Positions 38,065 through 46,903 of a DNA stretch of 64,000 nucleotides are shown in pieces. The translations under genes and the position numbers were made by a program. Location: assembly GCF_904846705.1 (NCBI RefSeq), contig NZ_CAJHBS010000006.1, positions 62,001 through 126,000 of the forward strand. The letters run 5' to 3'. Source of the stretch: Psychrobacter sp. Pi2-52 (GTDB lineage: Bacteria; Pseudomonadota; Gammaproteobacteria; Pseudomonadales; Moraxellaceae). The notes under the pieces were generated by a model. It ran no database searches. It was not told where the DNA came from and saw only the letters and a list, made by a program, of their open reading frames with translations. Every line of letters starts with the position of its first letter. The first letter of the stretch is position 1.

Positions 38065-38118
38065 AACTCTCATTTTTTCAATACTGTAAATAAGGTTCTA
38101 TTTTTTAAGGCTGTTGTT

Positions 38119-39189
38119 ATGCTTACGACCAATCAAACTTTTCAGGGAACGGTTGCTTCGGTAACATCGAGCTTTTTATTCTCGATGATGTTTTTGTTTG
38201 GACTGTTTATGCTGCCCTTAACAGGGACGCAGGTAGCGTCATGGCGTGTGCTCATGATGTTGCTCAGTTTGGTAATATTGGTCAGTTTGACTAAGCAGTG
38301 GCAACGTGTTTTTGATTATATAAAGACGCTAAAGACAGTCAAGGAATGGTTAATATTTATACTGCCTGCGCCAATCCTAGGTGGACAGATTTGGTTGTTT
38401 ATGTGGGCGCCGGTCAATGGGTTTGGTCTCGATGTCACGTTGGGTTATTTCTTATTGCCGCTAGTGATGATTGTGCTTGGTCGATTCTTTTATCATGAGT
38501 ATATGAGCATCTTGCAGTGGGCTGCTGCGATATTTGCAGCACTCGGTATCGGCTACGATATTGTTCAGTATGGTTCAGTCTCTTGGGTGACATTGTTTGT
38601 ATGCTTGGGTTATCCACCATATTACCTGCTACGACGCACTCTCTCTGTACCGCCCATTACAGGGTTATTGTTTGATTTGACGCTGTTGACACCAGTTGTG
38701 CTCATCGTGCTCTACATGACAGGCGGTTTTGATGTTGCGGCGCAAGACGTGAAGTTCTGGTATCTACTGCCACTGCTTGGTGCTTTTAGTGCGCTTGCGA
38801 TGTCGCTGACGATGATTGCCAGTAGCAAGCTGCCAGTATCACTGTTTGGAGCGCTAAGTTATATAGAGCCGATGCTGTTATTTGTGTTGTCTATCACGGT
38901 TCTGAGTCAAAGCCTTGAAGAAGGTGGTTCGCTCTTTATGTACGGGATGATTACCCTTGCGCTACTGGTCATGATGGCCGATAGCGTAAAAGGCTACCTC
39001 GTTCGTCAGCGTAATGACCGCTTGCATGGTTATAGAGAGCTTCAGATTGGCGGCTTTCCACCGCGTCGTCATTTTATCAATCAGCGTATCGATGGTGTGC
39101 TAAAAGCCCATCGTTTTCGTAAGATTCGTCGTTACCAAAAGAAGATGGATAAGATACAGCAAAAAATCGAACAACTTGATGCAAAATAA
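38119..39189 (+). CDS. RarD/EamA-like permease, first of a tandem pair
   Basis: A 356-residue inner-membrane protein with about ten hydrophobic helices, of the drug/metabolite transporter superfamily. RarD-like features are GTQVASWRVLMM, WLFMWAPVNGFGLDVTLGYFLLPLVMIVLGRFF and LQWAAAIFAALGIGYD. Substrate unknown. The start at 38119 is chosen because the frame from 38056 begins inside the terminator; AAGG lies just upstream and the same TAAAGGCTGTTGT-type context precedes the paralogue's ATG. The C-terminal ~50 residues are a basic, coiled tail (HRFRKIRRYQKKMDKIQQKI), which ordinary RarD (about 296 residues) lacks. The next gene is its paralogue, of identical length. Confidence 0.85.
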   Translation: MLTTNQTFQGTVASVTSSFLFSMMFLFGLFMLPLTGTQVASWRVLMMLLSLVILVSLTKQWQRVFDYIKTLKTVKEWLIFILPAPILGGQIWLFMWAPVNGFGLDVTLGYFLLPLVMIVLGRFFYHEYMSILQWAAAIFAALGIGYDIVQYGSVSWVTLFVCLGYPPYYLLRRTLSVPPITGLLFDLTLLTPVVLIVLYMTGGFDVAAQDVKFWYLLPLLGAFSALAMSLTMIASSKLPVSLFGALSYIEPMLLFVLSITVLSQSLEEGGSLFMYGMITLALLVMMADSVKGYLVRQRNDRLHGYRELQIGGFPPRRHFINQRIDGVLKAHRFRKIRRYQKKMDKIQQKIEQLDAK

Positions 39190-39345
39190 GCACTTACCTG
39201 CATTAAATTTACTCAATTTAAAAGTTTAGACACTAGATGAGCAGTGGCATTGCTTATTCATTCTGACTTTGACATAATGCCGACCATGATGTAAGCCTAA
39301 TACATCAAAAGCGTTCAACTTAGATTGCGCGACGACCTTATATGC

Positions 39346-39386
39346 AAAAGCCTCAGACGTTCTCGTCTGAGGCTTTTGTTTTTTTT
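39346..39386 (+). terminator. Terminator between the two RarD-like genes
   Basis: Perfect 14-base arms AAAAGCCTCAGACG and CGTCTGAGGCTTTT with a 4-base loop and a long T run. It resembles the gyrA terminator at 38026 in arm sequence, loop and tail, and stands at nearly the same distance from the following ATG. Confidence 0.92.
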
Positions 39387-39429
39387 AAAAATTGCCATGG
39401 ATGTGCCCCAATCTTTAAAGGCTGTTGTG

Positions 39430-40500
39430 ATGCTGACTATTAACCAAACCTCGCAGGGTACAATCACTGCTGTCGCTGCAAATTTTTTATACTCATTGCT
39501 GTTCTTATTTGGTCTACTGCTGCAACCATTATCAGGTACGCAAGTCGCTTCGTGGCGCGTGCTAACAATGTTTTTTAGTCTCGTGCTGCTGGTCAGCGTA
39601 TTAAAGCAGTGGCAGCACATTTTCGATTATCTAAAAACACTAAAGAACGCGAAAGAGTGGTTTTTATTTATACTACCCACACCGATTTTGGGCGCGCAAA
39701 TCTGGATATTTATGTGGGCGCCAGTTAATGGTTTGGGACTTGAGGTAACGTTGGGTTACTTCCTATATCCGATGATTATGATTGTTGTCGGCAGGTTCTT
39801 TTACAACGAAGACATGAGCTTACTTCAGTGGGCTGCCATTGTGTGTGCAGGTCTTGATATCGCTTACGATATTTTTGAGTATGGCGCTATTTCTTGGGCG
39901 ACTTTGTTTGTTTGCTTGGGTTATCCTCCTTATTATCTATTACGCCGTAAGCTTGCAGTACCGCCTATTACTGGTCTGATTTCAGACCTTGTATTGTTGT
40001 TGCCAGTGGTATTGGTCGCACTGTATATGAATGGTGGTTTTGAAGTAGCAATCACCAACCACAAGCTTTGGTATCTGCTGCCATTATTAGGCATTATTAG
40101 CACCGCTGCGATGTCACTAACGATGGTGGCCAGTCAGAAGTTGCCTGTTTCACTGTTTGGCACTCTGTGCTACCTTGAGCCAATATTCTTGTTCATATTC
40201 TCAATCGCAATTTTAGATCGTAACTTACATGATGGTGGCTCCATGCTGATGTACAGCATGATCTTTATCGCACTGCTGATTATGATTGCCGATAGCGCAT
40301 TAGGTTATACGGCGCGTAAACGTGAAGACCGCTTACATGGCTACAATGAGCCACAAGTAGGCAGTTTTCCACCACGCCGTCGTCTCAAAAACCGCCGTAT
40401 CAAAGGTGTACTAATCGCGCATCGATTCCGTCAGATCAAGAAGTATCAGCAAAAAATAGATAAAATGACGCGCAAGATTGAAGCATTGCATTTAGATTGA
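39430..40500 (+). CDS. RarD/EamA-like permease, second of a tandem pair
   Basis: Paralogue of the preceding gene, 356 residues, alignable by eye without gaps and identical at most positions (for example WAPVNGLGLEVTLGYFLYPM, LFVCLGYPPYYLLRR, and a basic C-terminal tail ending in KMTRKIEALHLD). The start at 39430 is preferred to a TTG at 39325 that lies before the terminator hairpin; AAAGG precedes it at the same spacing as in the first copy. Divergence is spread along the whole length, so the duplication is old and both copies have probably been kept by selection. Substrate unknown. Confidence 0.85.
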   Translation: MLTINQTSQGTITAVAANFLYSLLFLFGLLLQPLSGTQVASWRVLTMFFSLVLLVSVLKQWQHIFDYLKTLKNAKEWFLFILPTPILGAQIWIFMWAPVNGLGLEVTLGYFLYPMIMIVVGRFFYNEDMSLLQWAAIVCAGLDIAYDIFEYGAISWATLFVCLGYPPYYLLRRKLAVPPITGLISDLVLLLPVVLVALYMNGGFEVAITNHKLWYLLPLLGIISTAAMSLTMVASQKLPVSLFGTLCYLEPIFLFIFSIAILDRNLHDGGSMLMYSMIFIALLIMIADSALGYTARKREDRLHGYNEPQVGSFPPRRRLKNRRIKGVLIAHRFRQIKKYQQKIDKMTRKIEALHLD

Positions 40501-40699
40501 TGTCAAAGAGTACGAGTACACCGTCTGAGATAGTATCGATTCGGTAGGCATAGTTTTCCATCATGTCTGCCAACTCACAGTATTAAAGAAGTACAAATTA
40601 CGCTATTATCGAGAGCAGTGGTGCCACAATCGATTAAACGTATGGTGCTATATCTGAGATATTATGCTGATTTACTACAATATATAACTAGGACGGTTT

Positions 40700-41368
40700 A
40701 TGTTACATCTTCATCATTTAGCAAACTCGCGCTCGTTTCGTATTATCTGGCTGTTGGAAGAGCTCGGCGCCGATTATAAACTGACTTGCTATGAGCGCAA
40801 CAAGGCATACCGTGCTCCTGATAGCCTAAAGCAAGTGCATCCGATTGGTAATGCACCGATACTAGAAGCAGACGATCGTGTGCTGATTGAGTCAGGGTTT
40901 ATCATTGAGTATTTGATTAAGCACTATGATAAAGAAAAGCAGTTCAAACCTGACGATAATAACGAAGCAGCGTGGGAAGCCTACACGTTTTGGCTACACT
41001 TTGCAGAGGCTTCATTGATGCCACTGTTGGTCATGCGTTTGGTATTCACAAAAGTAGTGTCTCAGTCGCCGATGCTAATCAAACCTATCAGCAAAAAAAT
41101 CCAAGGTCAGATTGAAAAAAATATGATCAGTAGCGGTTTGGAGAAGATGCTAGATATGATGGAGCGTCACTTACATGAAAATCACTGGTTTGCAGGTAGC
41201 GAATTTAGCGCCGCTGATATTCAAATGCATCTTGCAGTCTTGGGTGCCAATGCTGGTGCAGGTTTAGATCAGAGTAAATATACCAATCTTTTGAACTGGC
41301 TCAAACGCTGCGAAGAACGAGATGCCTTTAAGCGAGCAGAAAAAAAGGGTGGCCGTCTGAATTTTTAG
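40700..41368 (+). CDS. Glutathione S-transferase family protein
   Basis: A 222-residue cytoplasmic protein of the GST superfamily. The N-terminal thioredoxin-like domain begins MLHLHHLANSRSFRIIWLLE, with Ser in NSRSFR at the usual catalytic position, then the cis-Pro region GNAPILEADDRVLIESGFII (the ES pair binds the gamma-glutamyl part of glutathione). The C-terminal helical domain has WFAGSEFSAADIQMHLAVL. It has its own start (GGACGG upstream) and is followed by a perfect terminator, so it is monocistronic. Substrate cannot be told. Confidence 0.92.
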   Translation: MLHLHHLANSRSFRIIWLLEELGADYKLTCYERNKAYRAPDSLKQVHPIGNAPILEADDRVLIESGFIIEYLIKHYDKEKQFKPDDNNEAAWEAYTFWLHFAEASLMPLLVMRLVFTKVVSQSPMLIKPISKKIQGQIEKNMISSGLEKMLDMMERHLHENHWFAGSEFSAADIQMHLAVLGANAGAGLDQSKYTNLLNWLKRCEERDAFKRAEKKGGRLNF

Positions 41369-41416
41369 AGGATACTGGTATAATCATCTCTCAACGCTTA
41401 AGTAGCCATGTAGACC

Positions 41417-41451
41417 AAAGGCTTTGTTTATGAATAAACAAAGCCTTTTTT
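41417..41451 (+). terminator. Terminator after the GST gene
   Basis: Perfect 14-base arms AAAGGCTTTGTTTA and TAAACAAAGCCTTT with a TGAA loop, followed by T residues. It ends only 12 bases before the next ATG. Confidence 0.92.
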
Positions 41452-41462
41452 AGGATAATGTT

Positions 41463-41774
41463 ATGACAGAACTAAACACCTCGAATAAAGACCATCTGAA
41501 ACAAGATAGCCTAGACAAAGATGACAATCAGTCAGCAACTCAAACGTCGCTTAATAAGCAAGATATCAGTATGCAAGAAAATAATAGACAACAGATTAAT
41601 AGCCAACAAGTCTCTATCAAGTCGTGGTCACAGAAGATTCTGGTAGTGATTCTGTGTGCAGCGAGCTTTTATGGTGGCTGGAAATCTTACGAATCGAATA
41701 TGGTAAATGAGTGCACGGCCAATGGTGGACAAATGGTTGAAGGTCAAAAGACCATGATATGCCAACTGTCGTAG
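41463..41774 (+). CDS. Small single-span membrane protein of unknown function
   Basis: A 103-residue protein. The first ~58 residues are Gln/Asn/Ser/Asp-rich and probably disordered in the cytoplasm. One transmembrane helix at about 59-73 (ILVVILCAASFYGGW) precedes a short outside tail with two Cys (MVNECTANGGQMVEGQKTM and ICQLS). No family is recognised. It sits right after the GST terminator and 104 bases before rnz in the same direction. Confidence 0.65.
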   Translation: MTELNTSNKDHLKQDSLDKDDNQSATQTSLNKQDISMQENNRQQINSQQVSIKSWSQKILVVILCAASFYGGWKSYESNMVNECTANGGQMVEGQKTMICQLS

Positions 41775-41878
41775 CTAGGGGACATTCTTCGCTTATCCTA
41801 TTCCTGTTATTATTTTTATAATTAAGAGACGCTCTCGTACTTCTTAGCCAGTATTCCTGATAAATAAAAGGCATCATT

Positions 41879-43003
41879 ATGCTAAAGCTAACCTTTTTGG
41901 GTACCTCTGCAGGTGTACCGACCAAACAGCGTAATGTTACCGCATTAGCAATAGAGTGTCTGAATCCGCATACCTCTGGCGTACAGCAAGGGAGTCGTCA
42001 ACAGAGTAATCAGAGTAAGAAATCGCGCCCATGGGTGCTGATTGATTGCGGAGAGGGCACGCAGCAGCAATTGCTACATACTAAGCTTTCATTACATCAA
42101 TTGGCTGCTATCTGCATCACTCATGTGCATGGTGACCATTGCTATGGTCTACCAGGGCTGCTAGCTAGTGCTGCCATGTCAGGACGCCGTGAACCATTAA
42201 CTTTGATTGCCCCAAAAGCGATTGCTACTTTGCTCGAAGCCATTACCTTAACCACGGAATTGTATTTACCTTTTGCTCTCGATTTTATAGCGATTGAAGA
42301 GGTGTTGGCTGAGCAAGGTGATACGAACAAAGTTAATATTAGCTTAAGCGACCAACATCAGCTTGATATTGATATCACGCCGCTATCACATCGAGTTGCT
42401 TCTCATGGTTTTGGTATTACTCAGACTATTAGCCGCCGCATCCTTAATACAGATAAGCTTATGGCAGATGGTATTCCAGCAAGTGCACTGTGGGGTAAGT
42501 TGCAGCAAGGCGAAGATGTCACGACTGAGGATAATAGACAATTGCACTCAGTAGACTATGTTGATGAGGAAATACAGCGGACGCGAGTGGTGGTGGCAGG
42601 AGACAATGATACGCCAAACTGTTTGCGCAAAGCCATTATCGATGCGGATTTATTGGTGCATGAAGCCACTTATACGCATGAGGTCATGATGGCTATTCAA
42701 GCCAGAAACCCTGACTATGACCCAATGCATAGCAGTGCGCATGTGGTGGGCACATTCGCGCAAAAGATGAACCTGAAAAACATCATTTTGACCCACTTTA
42801 GCGCTCGCTATCAGAACTTTGATAATCCAGATAGCGAAACGCCAAATATGGCATATATTCGCTTAGATGCGCAAAGTGTCTATCAAGGCAATCTATGGCT
42901 GGCAGAAGATTTTGCTCAATATACAGTTGATGGGGCTACCGATTTGGCAGACAATCGAGAGGACAACCGCGTGCAGTATATAGGCTCTGCACGCAGTGAT
43001 TAG
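41879..43003 (+). CDS. rnz: Ribonuclease Z (tRNA 3' processing endonuclease)
   Basis: Metallo-beta-lactamase-fold nuclease that trims the 3' trailer of tRNA precursors. The zinc motif is H82-x-H84-x-D86-H87 in THVHGDHCYGLPGLLA. Later ligands are in LSHRVASHGFG, VVVAGDNDTP, HEATYTHE and the C-terminal ILTHFSARY. At 374 residues it is longer than the usual ~310, with a Gln/Ser/Lys insertion at about 30-50 (GVQQGSRQQSNQSKKSR) and a C-terminal tail. All tRNAs in the window encode CCA, so its role may lie more in trailer removal of a subset or in mRNA turnover. Confidence 0.93.
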   Translation: MLKLTFLGTSAGVPTKQRNVTALAIECLNPHTSGVQQGSRQQSNQSKKSRPWVLIDCGEGTQQQLLHTKLSLHQLAAICITHVHGDHCYGLPGLLASAAMSGRREPLTLIAPKAIATLLEAITLTTELYLPFALDFIAIEEVLAEQGDTNKVNISLSDQHQLDIDITPLSHRVASHGFGITQTISRRILNTDKLMADGIPASALWGKLQQGEDVTTEDNRQLHSVDYVDEEIQRTRVVVAGDNDTPNCLRKAIIDADLLVHEATYTHEVMMAIQARNPDYDPMHSSAHVVGTFAQKMNLKNIILTHFSARYQNFDNPDSETPNMAYIRLDAQSVYQGNLWLAEDFAQYTVDGATDLADNREDNRVQYIGSARSD

Positions 43004-43026
43004 ACATGGCTAAGCTTAAATATGAC

Positions 43027-43998
43027 CTAGTACTTACTGTCTTCGATAGCCAATTGTGTTTCACCACTCCAAAAGCGGCTGAACTGGTAAGCAACTCGTC
43101 CTGAGCGACCACCACGTTCAGAGGCCCAACGTAGCGCATCCTTTCTGATCTTATCAGGCATAGACTGACTTGCTAAAATGTCCTTAGCATCATTATCTAT
43201 ATCAGCTGAGATTTTTTGCTGCTCTAAATTCAGATAATGCTGAACGATATGCAGATAATTCTGCTGATCCATAGGATGGAAGGTGAGGGACAAACCGAAT
43301 CGATCTGATAATGACACGGTTTCATCAATGGTCTCATAGGGATTGACTTCATCCGTCTGCCCATTATAGATATCGACATTGTCTTTCATCATCTGCGGTA
43401 GTAAGCGACGGCGATTACTGGTGGCGTAGACCAGTAGTTTGTCTTGCTCAGAGTCTAGCGAGCCATCGAGCACACTCTTTAGCGCACGATAGCTTTCGTC
43501 TTGACCATTAAAAGCGAGGTCATCACAGTATACGATATAGCGGCAATGACAATCTGCTGGTAGGGCATTAATGGCAGCACGAATCTTATCCAATACTTGC
43601 AGATCATCGCGCGCAACCTCAATAATACGCAAGCCTTCACTATGATAGGCTTGTAGCAAAGCGCGAATCAATGATGATTTACCGGCACCACGTGTGCCTG
43701 ACATCAATACATGGTTGGCAGGGTAACCTTTAATAAACTGACGGGTGTTTTGTACCAGTTTCGACTTTTGTGTATCGATACCATGCAAGTCATCTAAGCT
43801 CAAAAACAGGTTGACCGACAAAGGCTGGAGGTGACCAGTGCGTCCACCAACCCAGCGATAAGCAAGCTGACTTGGATCGATTTCAATAGTTGGTGTGACT
43901 CGCTCTTGTAAGTATTGACTGAGTAAGTCTAACAACGGTGCAGGTAGGGCATAAGTAGGTTGGTCAGATGGCATGGTTGGGATATTTGGTTGGGACAT
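43027..43998 (-). CDS. DUF815-type P-loop ATPase
   Basis: A 323-residue AAA-like ATPase of the DUF815 family, cytoplasmic, function unknown. The P-loop is VLMSGTRGAGKSSLIRALLQ and the Walker B strand is CRYIVYCDDLAFNGQD; a sensor-1-like segment is LLVYATSNRRRLLPQMM. The ATG at 43998 is preferred over a TTG at 44040 further out. It is convergent with rnz (stops 24 bases apart) and divergent from the kinase gene. Members are widespread in Proteobacteria as single genes, so position says little. Confidence 0.85.
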   Translation of the reverse strand: MSQPNIPTMPSDQPTYALPAPLLDLLSQYLQERVTPTIEIDPSQLAYRWVGGRTGHLQPLSVNLFLSLDDLHGIDTQKSKLVQNTRQFIKGYPANHVLMSGTRGAGKSSLIRALLQAYHSEGLRIIEVARDDLQVLDKIRAAINALPADCHCRYIVYCDDLAFNGQDESYRALKSVLDGSLDSEQDKLLVYATSNRRRLLPQMMKDNVDIYNGQTDEVNPYETIDETVSLSDRFGLSLTFHPMDQQNYLHIVQHYLNLEQQKISADIDNDAKDILASQSMPDKIRKDALRWASERGGRSGRVAYQFSRFWSGETQLAIEDSKY

Positions 43999-44175
43999 AG
44001 TGGCTCTAGCAATTAAGGTTGTCTTTAATACCATACCCAAAAATACAATTAACGCTGCTGAAATTTCAGTGCCTACAATCTTAGTACCTAGTAATCATAG
44101 TACTTGTAATCATTATTCGCGCTATTATTATCTTTGGAAATGATACGAATGGGAAGGCAATAATCTCACTATATT

Positions 44176-45216
44176 ATGAGAAACAATACCATGGAAAATA
44201 GTGCCAGTAATCCGTCTATTACGCAAGCCTTGCAAGCGCAGGCGATGCAGCTACTGCCTATTATTACCAAAGAACTAGACGCACAAGATTTTAGGAAAAT
44301 AGTGCATCAACGTATTGCTCAGCAAAGCACAGAACAAACGCAAGATATCAAAACGCGACATGTCGACAATACTTACTTCCAAGGTTTAACACGTGCCCAG
44401 CATCCACAATTTGGTAGCGTGATGATTAAATGGCAGTTGAGTGATGGCGTTTATCCTATCGCTTCTGATTTAGCTCACGAAGCGGATATTTTAGCTGCTG
44501 TAAATGCTTCATTAAAAATCAAAGATAACGTTATCGCACCACCACTATTGGCTCATCATTGCGTGGATGTTCAGATACTATCGCAGTTGCAACGACTAGT
44601 TATAGTAGTCACACCTTATTACTCTAATGGTAGCTTGGCGAGTCAACTGACCGCTTCAAAACATCTGTCATTGAGAGCATCACAAAAGCATCATTTCATC
44701 ACTCAGGCTGCATACTTGATAGCTAATTTGCATCAGGCTGGTTGGCTACATAATGATATTAAACCCAGTAATATCTTGGTTGAAGGTTCTGATGATGAGT
44801 GGCCAGTAGATACTATGAGTAATAGTCTGACCCCTAGATTATTACTCACTGATTTTGCTTTATCACAACGTATGACGATGGCTAATAGCCAACCAAATCC
44901 TGCTGGCACACCAGCATATCTCGCACCTGAGCGCTGGCAAGGTCAGGGTGCAACGGTGCAAAGTGATATCTACGCGTTTGGCGTAATGATAGTTGAAATA
45001 CTAACAGGAAAACGCCCTTTTCAGATAAATGCCGACAGCCATGATAAATCAAAAGCGTGGGCGATTCAGCATTGCCAGCAACCCATTCCAACATTGTCAG
45101 CAGAATATAGTCACTATCAATATATGGTCGATAAAGCATTGGCGAAACGGGTAGAGAGACGGTATCAGGAGATGGATAAGATATTGATAGATTTAAAGTT
45201 ATTAAAAAATAGCTGA
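44176..45216 (+). CDS. Serine/threonine protein kinase (soluble, Hanks type)
   Basis: A 346-residue kinase without transmembrane helix or extracellular sensor. It has the ATP-binding Lys in GSVMIKWQL, the catalytic loop HNDIKPSNIL (H192, D194, with Asn in place of the usual Arg of HRD), a metal-binding DFA instead of DFG in LTDFALSQRM, and an intact activation-segment end GTPAYLAPERWQG followed by SDIYAFGVMIVEILTGKRPF. Loss of the HRD Arg is common in kinases not activated by loop phosphorylation. The glycine-rich loop is weak (FQGLTRAQHPQFG). No phosphatase or substrate gene lies nearby. Alternative start ATG at 44191. Confidence 0.85.
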   Translation: MRNNTMENSASNPSITQALQAQAMQLLPIITKELDAQDFRKIVHQRIAQQSTEQTQDIKTRHVDNTYFQGLTRAQHPQFGSVMIKWQLSDGVYPIASDLAHEADILAAVNASLKIKDNVIAPPLLAHHCVDVQILSQLQRLVIVVTPYYSNGSLASQLTASKHLSLRASQKHHFITQAAYLIANLHQAGWLHNDIKPSNILVEGSDDEWPVDTMSNSLTPRLLLTDFALSQRMTMANSQPNPAGTPAYLAPERWQGQGATVQSDIYAFGVMIVEILTGKRPFQINADSHDKSKAWAIQHCQQPIPTLSAEYSHYQYMVDKALAKRVERRYQEMDKILIDLKLLKNS

Positions 45217-45373
45217 ATTTATTATTTTATTTTAAAAAGTGATTGTTTGTAGTATTCACATATTACCTAGTTGTTGTTTTTTATGTTTGAATGGATATTC
45301 AGACTCATTTTAAGCGAAGTCGTTATAAACTAATTTGGGTTCCCATATTTCATTACAATACAGTGAGAATATC

Positions 45374-45931
45374 ATGGCTAAAGTACTTATCATTACCGGT
45401 GATTTTGTTGAAGACTATGAAAACATGGTTCCGTTCCAAGCACTACTAGCAATGGGGCACGAGGTTGATGCGGTATGCCCAGATAAGGTTGCAGGTGATA
45501 GCATTGCTACCTCAATACACGACTTTGAAGGTGATCAAACTTATACCGAAAAACGCGGTCATAATTTTGTCCTTAATGCGTCTTTTGCTGATATCAATGT
45601 AGAAGATTACGATGCTTTGTATTTGCCAGGTGGACGTGCACCAGAATACTTGCGCTTGAATGCTAAGGTCATTGCGATGATTCAGCATTTCGCAAATACT
45701 GATAAACCGATTGCCTCAGTTTGTCATGGGCCACAAATGCTGACAGCTGCTGGCGTATTGAAGGGTAAAAAAGTATCTGCTTATCCTGCATGTCAGCCAG
45801 AAATAGAAATGGCTGGCGCTGAGTATGTCAAGTTACCTATGGATGGCGCTATTACAGATGGCCAACTGGTAACGGCACCAGCATGGCCTGCTCACCCAGC
45901 GATGTTAAAGCAGTTTGTTGCTTTACTATAA
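45374..45931 (+). CDS. DJ-1/PfpI family protein
   Basis: A 185-residue protein of the class I glutamine-amidotransferase-like superfamily. The nucleophile-elbow cysteine is C117 in [15 protein letters not shown]; the acidic partner near the N-terminus is in [15 protein letters not shown] and the conserved [13 protein letters not shown] is intact. Known relatives act as glyoxalases or deglycases or in stress defence; which applies cannot be told. The ATG at 45374 is chosen because it follows a GTGAGA stretch and gives the family's MAKVLIITG start. Confidence 0.92.
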   Translation: MAKVLIITGDFVEDYENMVPFQALLAMGHEVDAVCPDKVAGDSIATSIHDFEGDQTYTEKRGHNFVLNASFADINVEDYDALYLPGGRAPEYLRLNAKVIAMIQHFANTDKPIASVCHGPQMLTAAGVLKGKKVSAYPACQPEIEMAGAEYVKLPMDGAITDGQLVTAPAWPAHPAMLKQFVALL

Positions 45932-45988
45932 GTATTAATTCGGGTCTGTTGAGCGTTCAATAGACCCCAGTATCGAAAGAGGATATAT

Positions 45989-46387
45989 ATGTGCCAACTT
46001 TTTATTAGTGCTGACGACAGCTTGTGGAGCTCTAGAACCAAATCGCTTCGTATTCAGGGCGTTGTAACCTCAATTCGTTTAGAAGTGTTTTTTTGGGATA
46101 TATTAGAAGAGGTGTCATTTCGTGATCAAATGACGGTTAATCAACTGATCACTAAGCTATATCTTGAATCTCTCGATGCTGATCATGACATTGGCAATTT
46201 CACCTCTTTTTTAAGAGTTTGTTGTTCTCGTTATTTGTCTTTAATAGCCGATGGCGATCTTTCTCGCGAAACAAGATTACCTTTAGAAAAAGTCGATGCC
46301 AAAAATATAATTCAACGTGAAGCCCTTCGTAAAAATCAACGTAGTGCATTATTCAATGATAGTGAGGGAAACCTTTCTATTAATTAG
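45989..46387 (+). CDS. Ribbon-helix-helix domain protein
   Basis: A 132-residue protein whose residues about 20-95 (RIQGVVTSIRLEVFFWDILE through NFTSFLRVCCSRYL) match the ribbon-helix-helix family RHH_4: the Thr-Ser-x-Arg-Leu-Glu-x-x-Phe-Trp core and the Ser-x-Leu-Arg end. Such proteins are usually small DNA-binding regulators; the target is unknown. It starts 57 bases after the DJ-1 gene with AGAGGA upstream and may be in its operon. The C-terminal 35 residues are charged and not recognised. Confidence 0.8.
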   Translation: MCQLFISADDSLWSSRTKSLRIQGVVTSIRLEVFFWDILEEVSFRDQMTVNQLITKLYLESLDADHDIGNFTSFLRVCCSRYLSLIADGDLSRETRLPLEKVDAKNIIQREALRKNQRSALFNDSEGNLSIN

Positions 46388-46600
46388 TTCTGTCTATGGC
46401 AAGTACATCAAAGCATTGATGCCGCGGGTAGAGAGGAGCTATTAGCGTATGGATGAAGTGTTAAAAAATTTAGGAAGGATAGAAAAGTAGATTAATACTT
46501 TTAACAAGATACTTTATAGTTTTAATACCAAATTTTAGACACAAAAAAACCTGCTAAAAAGCAGGTTTTGATATTTGGTCTAAGATGTACTATCCGAAAA
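46388..46600. other. Gap between the RHH gene and tRNA-Leu
   Basis: Holds only the minus-strand terminator at 46543-46569. Short frames such as the one at 46449 are too small and lack supporting signals. Confidence 0.5.
46543..46569 (-). terminator. Terminator of tRNA-Leu
   Basis: On the minus strand, AAAACCTGC (46569-46561) and GCAGGTTTT (46554-46546) arms with a 6-base loop and a further T run. It lies 31 bases beyond the tRNA 3' end. Confidence 0.85.
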
Positions 46601-46685
46601 TGGTGGGGCTGGAGAGACTCGAACTCTCACACCTTGCGGCGCCAGAACCTAAATCTGGTGCGTCTACCAATTCCGCCACAGCCCC
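46601..46685 (-). tRNA. tRNA-Leu (TAG)
   Basis: An 85-base class II tRNA on the minus strand: acceptor GGGGCTG/CAGCCCC, D-arm GGCGGAATTGGTAGACGC, anticodon stem CCAGA/TCTGG with loop TTTAGGT (anticodon TAG), a long variable arm, GTTCGAGTC T loop and an encoded CCA. Confidence 0.97.
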
Positions 46686-46903
46686 ATTTTCGTTACTCTA
46701 TCATCAAAAGCGATTAAACTCAAACGCTATCTAGACAGTTAACTGATTCGGTAGTGCGTCTCAGTGGTTGGCTATTATATAGAGTTTTAATTGTTTGGCA
46801 ACCCCTATTTGCAATTATTTTTAATTATTTATCATTTATTTTCGATATTGATTTTAAGTAATTGATATTAATCATAATTTAATATCATGTTTTATGCGTT
46901 TAT

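Noticed and set aside
38056-38118. Longer start for the first RarD-like gene
   Set aside because: The TTG lies inside the gyrA terminator hairpin and the extra residues are not shared with the paralogue, which has its own unrelated extra residues.
41917-41925. Minus-strand 102-residue frame across the rnz start (41617-41925)
   Set aside because: It overlaps two plus-strand genes in antisense and shows no domain or signal.
46449-46490. Thirteen-codon frame upstream of the tRNA-Leu terminator
   Set aside because: Too short, no conservation evidence and no clear ribosome site.
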